DNA from: Candidatus Poribacteria bacterium
GTDB taxonomy: Bacteria > Poribacteria > DTPJ01 > WJIO01
DNA length: 5,824 nucleotides
Direction: 5' to 3'
NCBI GenBank assembly: GCA_014730235.1
Contig: WJIO01000299.1
Location: 1-5,824, forward strand
Part shown: positions 5,753 through 5,824 of the stretch, in pieces
How positions within the stretch are numbered: position 1 is the first letter of the stretch
Layout of the letters: each line of letters opens with the position of its first letter
Position numbers and translations under genes: made by a program
The notes under the pieces: model-generated
The model's input: only the letters and a program-made list of their open reading frames with translations
The model's database searches: none
Told to the model about the DNA's origin: nothing

Positions 5753-5766
5753 TTTTTAACAATTAC
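5753..5766 (-). repeat. Inverted, one-mismatch copy of the GTAATCGTTAAAAA motif
   Basis: Read on the minus strand, this is GTAATTGTTAAAAA, differing at one of 14 positions from the copies at 289-302 and 2977-2990. It ends 4 nt before the AAGGAG ahead of the probable galU start. This is thus a third occurrence in a spacer and the second close to a start codon. Confidence 0.4.
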
Positions 5767-5770
5767 GATA

Positions 5771-5776
5771 AAGGAG
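5771..5776 (+). promoter_or_regulatory. Shine-Dalgarno-like AAGGAG upstream of the last gene
   Basis: AAGGAG is a strong match to the anti-SD sequence, but it lies 19 nt before the ATG at 5796, longer than usual. No in-frame ATG, GTG or TTG lies between them; a TTG at 5791 is out of frame and hits TGA at 5797-5799. Either the long spacing is tolerated, a rare ATT at 5790 is used, or this match is not the functional site. Confidence 0.35.
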
Positions 5777-5795
5777 AAGCTGCAAGCATATTGCC

Positions 5796-5824
5796 ATGAG
5801 AATACGAAAAGCCGTTATTCCTGC
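5796..5824 (+). CDS. galU: Probable UTP-glucose-1-phosphate uridylyltransferase, N-terminal fragment (cut by window edge)
   Basis: Only nine full codons and part of a tenth are visible: MRIRKAVIP and an Ala codon start (GC). This matches the highly conserved N-terminus of bacterial GalU proteins, which begin M-(K/R)-x-(R/K)-KAVIPAAGLGTR. GalU makes UDP-glucose from UTP and glucose-1-phosphate and is often encoded inside or next to polysaccharide clusters like this one. The nucleotide-binding loop GLGTR would lie just past the edge. The identification rests on few residues plus context; another nucleotidyltransferase of the same fold, such as a glucose-1-phosphate thymidylyl- or cytidylyltransferase, is less likely because those usually start differently. 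Confidence 0.7.

Noticed and set aside
5811-5824. Resemblance of GTTATTCCTGC at the window end to the GTCATCCCTGC end of the 50-bp palindrome, suggesting another palindrome copy.
   Set aside because: The bases are codons for A-V-I-P-A of the probable galU start, which explains them better than a repeat.

Overview
The window is a piece of a cell-surface polysaccharide (exopolysaccharide, capsule or O-antigen) biosynthesis locus. All recognisable genes lie on the + strand. The organism looks like a Gram-negative environmental bacterium with AT-leaning DNA. The two glycosyltransferases resemble the family usually found beside exosortase/PEP-CTERM exopolysaccharide loci, and the spacers carry short palindromic repeats. 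A Desulfobacterota- or Nitrospirota-like source would fit, but that is inference from gene style only and is not proven by the sequence.

Layout: (1) 1-276, the 3' end of a SAM-dependent methyltransferase. (2) 303-1541 and 1656-2834, two tandem, clearly paralogous GT-B glycosyltransferases. A near-consensus promoter overlaps the 3' end of the first. (3) 2835-3190, a gene-free spacer with a 99-bp element bounded by inverted repeats, a short repeated motif and a perfect 50-bp palindrome. (4) 3191-4987, a membrane-anchored fusion protein: four transmembrane helices and the first nucleotide-binding domain of the WbpM/FlaA1/PglF type, joined to an ordinary extended-SDR sugar-nucleotide epimerase/dehydratase in place of the usual dehydratase domain. 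(5) 5003-5647, a monotopic sugar-1-phosphate transferase that starts the lipid-linked glycan. (6) 5648-5795, a spacer with a second, degenerate copy of the intergenic repeat. (7) From 5796 to the edge, the first ten codons of a probable galU (UTP-glucose-1-phosphate uridylyltransferase).

How they fit together (inference): GalU supplies UDP-glucose. The membrane-bound fusion enzyme modifies a sugar nucleotide at the inner face of the cytoplasmic membrane. The sugar transferase loads the first sugar phosphate onto undecaprenyl phosphate. The two glycosyltransferases extend the chain, and the methyltransferase may decorate a sugar.

Most of the window is ordinary polysaccharide machinery. The domain-swapped fusion gene is the item most worth a second look, followed by the layered intergenic repeats and the loss of a conserved glutamate in the first glycosyltransferase. 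I see no CRISPR array, tRNA, rRNA or transposase gene.
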